Shown here piece after piece: positions 6,055 to 7,159 of a stretch of 7,159 nucleotides of DNA; position 1 is the first letter of the stretch; each line of letters begins with the position of its first letter. The translations under genes were made by a program, and so were the position numbers. Origin of the DNA: Gammaproteobacteria bacterium (GTDB lineage: Bacteria; Pseudomonadota; Gammaproteobacteria; Steroidobacterales; Steroidobacteraceae); contig VBNY01000274.1 of NCBI GenBank assembly GCA_005877705.1, forward strand, positions 982 to 8,140, written 5' to 3'. The notes below the pieces were generated by a model. It made no database searches and had not been told where the DNA came from. It was given only the letters and a program-made list of their open reading frames with translations.

Positions 6055-6591
6055 TCATTTCAGATCATCCAGAACCTTGTCTAGTGTTTCCGGGGTGAGA
6101 TGCTCGTGGTACACGTGATCCACCATCATCATCGGCGCACCGGTGCACGCGGCCAGGCATTCCTCCTCCTGCTTGAGGAAAATGCGCCCGTCGGGGGTGC
6201 TCTCGTTGAGCTTGATGCCGAGCTTTTTCTGCGCGTGCGCGACCAGCTCCTCGGCGCCGTTCAGCATGCAGGAGATGTTGGTGCAGATGCTGACGTGGTG
6301 GCGGCCGCAGGGATGGGTCTCGAACATCGAGTAGAAACTGGCGACCTCGTACACCTGGATCGGCGGCAGTTTCAGGTACTCGGCCACCGCATCCAGCAGC
6401 GCGCCAGTCAGGAACCCGTGGTTCTGCTCCTGCGCCGCGCGCAGCGCCGCGATGCACGCGGAGCGCTGCCGCCCGGGCGGGAACTTCGCGACCCAGTGAT
6501 CGATTTCCCCGCGGGTGTGCTCCGCCAGCAGCTCCAGCTTGCTGTCGGCGCCGCGTGCACCCCCGGCGCCGGTCTTGGTGTCGGTGCTCAA
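6055..6591 (-). CDS. nuoE: NADH-quinone oxidoreductase subunit E (24-kDa, 2Fe-2S N1a)
   Basis: NuoE is the thioredoxin-fold 2Fe-2S subunit of the NADH-oxidising module and pairs with NuoF. The chosen start gives 178 residues, close to the usual size. The N1a cluster ligands are C103 and C108 (CTNISC) and C145 and C149 (ECLAAC). The helical N-terminal region and the LPPIQVYEVASFYSMF stretch are typical. I chose the TTG at 6591 because it forms a TTGA overlap with the nuoD stop, has GGGGA nine bases upstream, and no ATG lies in frame before residue 89. The frame stays open upstream to 6711, but that part lies inside nuoD and resembles nothing in the family. An 89-base gap with hairpins follows before nuoF. 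Identity is certain; the exact start is likely but not proven. Confidence 0.96.
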   Translation of the reverse strand: MSTDTKTGAGGARGADSKLELLAEHTRGEIDHWVAKFPPGRQRSACIAALRAAQEQNHGFLTGALLDAVAEYLKLPPIQVYEVASFYSMFETHPCGRHHVSICTNISCMLNGAEELVAHAQKKLGIKLNESTPDGRIFLKQEEECLAACTGAPMMMVDHVYHEHLTPETLDKVLDDLK

Positions 6592-7159
6592 CGGTCGATT
6601 TCCCCGAACACGATGTCCTGAGTGCCGATCACCGCGACGACGTCCGCGAGCATGTGGCCCCGGCACATTTCCTCGAGCGCCGCCAGGTGCGGAAAGCCGG
6701 GCGCGCGGCACTTGAGACGGTAAGGCTTGTTGGCACCGTCGGAGATCAGATAGATGCCGAACTCGCCCTTCGGCGCCTCGATCGCCGCGTACGTCTCGCC
6801 CTCGGGCACCTCGTAGCCTTCCGTGAAGAACTTGAAATGATGGATGAGGGATTCCATGTCGTCCTTCATCCGCTCGCGGCGCGGCGCACGCACCTTGCGG
6901 TCATCGACCATCACCGGGCCCGGGTTGCTCGCCAACCACTCGAGGCACTGGCGGACGAGGCGGTTTGACTGGCGCATCTCCTCGATGCGCACCAGATAGC
7001 GGTCATAGCAGTCGCCGTGCACGCCGACCGGGATGTCGAACTCCAGCCGGTCATACACCTCGTACGGCTGCTTCTTGCGCAGATCCCAGGCGATCCCTGA
7101 GCCACGCAGCATCGGACCCGAGAAGCCGAGCTGCATGGCGCGCTCCGCGGGGACCACGC
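6588..7159 (-). CDS. nuoD: NADH-quinone oxidoreductase subunit D, C-terminal part (5' end outside window)
   Basis: This subunit (49-kDa family) of the complex I peripheral arm shapes the quinone-binding cavity with NuoB and NuoH. The window shows about the last 190 codons and the frame stays open to the window edge, so the true start lies beyond 7159. The visible part carries typical family stretches: GFSGPMLRGSGIAWDLRKKQ near the cut end, YDRYLVRIEEMRQSN, a GPVMVDDRKV segment, PEGETYAAIEAPKGEFG, LKCRAPGFPHLAAL, and the usual C-terminal ending DIVFGEIDR. The GTG at 7157 is an internal valine codon, not a start. The stop TGA overlaps the nuoE start by four bases. Whether NuoD is separate or fused to NuoC, as in E. 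coli, cannot be judged here. No disruption is seen. Confidence 0.97.
   Translation of the reverse strand, partial: VVPAERAMQLGFSGPMLRGSGIAWDLRKKQPYEVYDRLEFDIPVGVHGDCYDRYLVRIEEMRQSNRLVRQCLEWLASNPGPVMVDDRKVRAPRRERMKDDMESLIHHFKFFTEGYEVPEGETYAAIEAPKGEFGIYLISDGANKPYRLKCRAPGFPHLAALEEMCRGHMLADVVAVIGTQDIVFGEIDR
6601..6605 (-). promoter_or_regulatory. Shine-Dalgarno supporting the TTG start of nuoE
   Basis: On the mRNA strand GGGGA lies nine bases before the TTG at 6591, inside the end of nuoD. It is the main support for the unusual TTG start. Confidence 0.55.

Noticed and set aside
5204..6118. A 304-codon open frame on the plus strand across nuoF
   Set aside because: It is antisense to nuoF and the gap, has no recognisable protein features, and reflects GC-rich codon bias in the opposite strand.

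Overview
The window is an uninterrupted stretch of a type I NADH:quinone oxidoreductase (respiratory complex I, nuo) operon. Every gene lies on the minus strand, so transcription runs from high to low coordinates. In transcription order it holds the 3' part of nuoD, complete nuoE, nuoF, nuoG, nuoH, nuoI, nuoJ and nuoK, and the first 11 codons of nuoL. This is the standard bacterial nuo order. No gene lies on the plus strand. The long plus-strand reading frames are antisense shadows of these GC-rich genes.

The high GC content, the protein sequences (for example the NuoI tetranuclear cluster motifs and the NuoK, NuoJ and NuoH membrane motifs) and the tightly packed gene order suggest a beta- or gammaproteobacterium outside the Enterobacteria. 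I cannot name a genus from the sequence. NuoG has the N1b, N5 and N4 iron-sulfur ligands but no cysteines for the extra N7 cluster found in E. coli-type NuoG.

Region by region (plus-strand coordinates): 6588-7159 nuoD (peripheral arm, quinone site side); 6055-6591 nuoE and 4649-5965 nuoF (NADH dehydrogenase module); 2565-4652 nuoG (iron-sulfur wire); 1488-2546 nuoH (membrane anchor and quinone chamber); 989-1471 nuoI (N6a/N6b clusters linking the arms); 347-952 nuoJ and 45-350 nuoK (membrane arm); 1-35 the start of nuoL (antiporter-like proton pump subunit). Electrons pass from NADH to FMN (NuoF), along the clusters in NuoE/F/G/I to quinone at the NuoD/NuoH interface, and drive proton pumping by the membrane subunits.

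The genes are almost continuous. Three junctions overlap by 4 bases (D/E, F/G, J/K) and the others are 9-36 bases apart. The exception is an 89-base gap between nuoE and nuoF that holds three tandem hairpins and a 19-codon mini-ORF whose stop overlaps the nuoF start. This is the one part of the window not explained by ordinary operon structure. No promoter, intrinsic terminator, RNA gene, mobile element or CRISPR array was seen, and no stretch over 300 bases lacks a gene. I found no evidence for an undescribed system; the remaining findings are local oddities within a conventional complex I operon.
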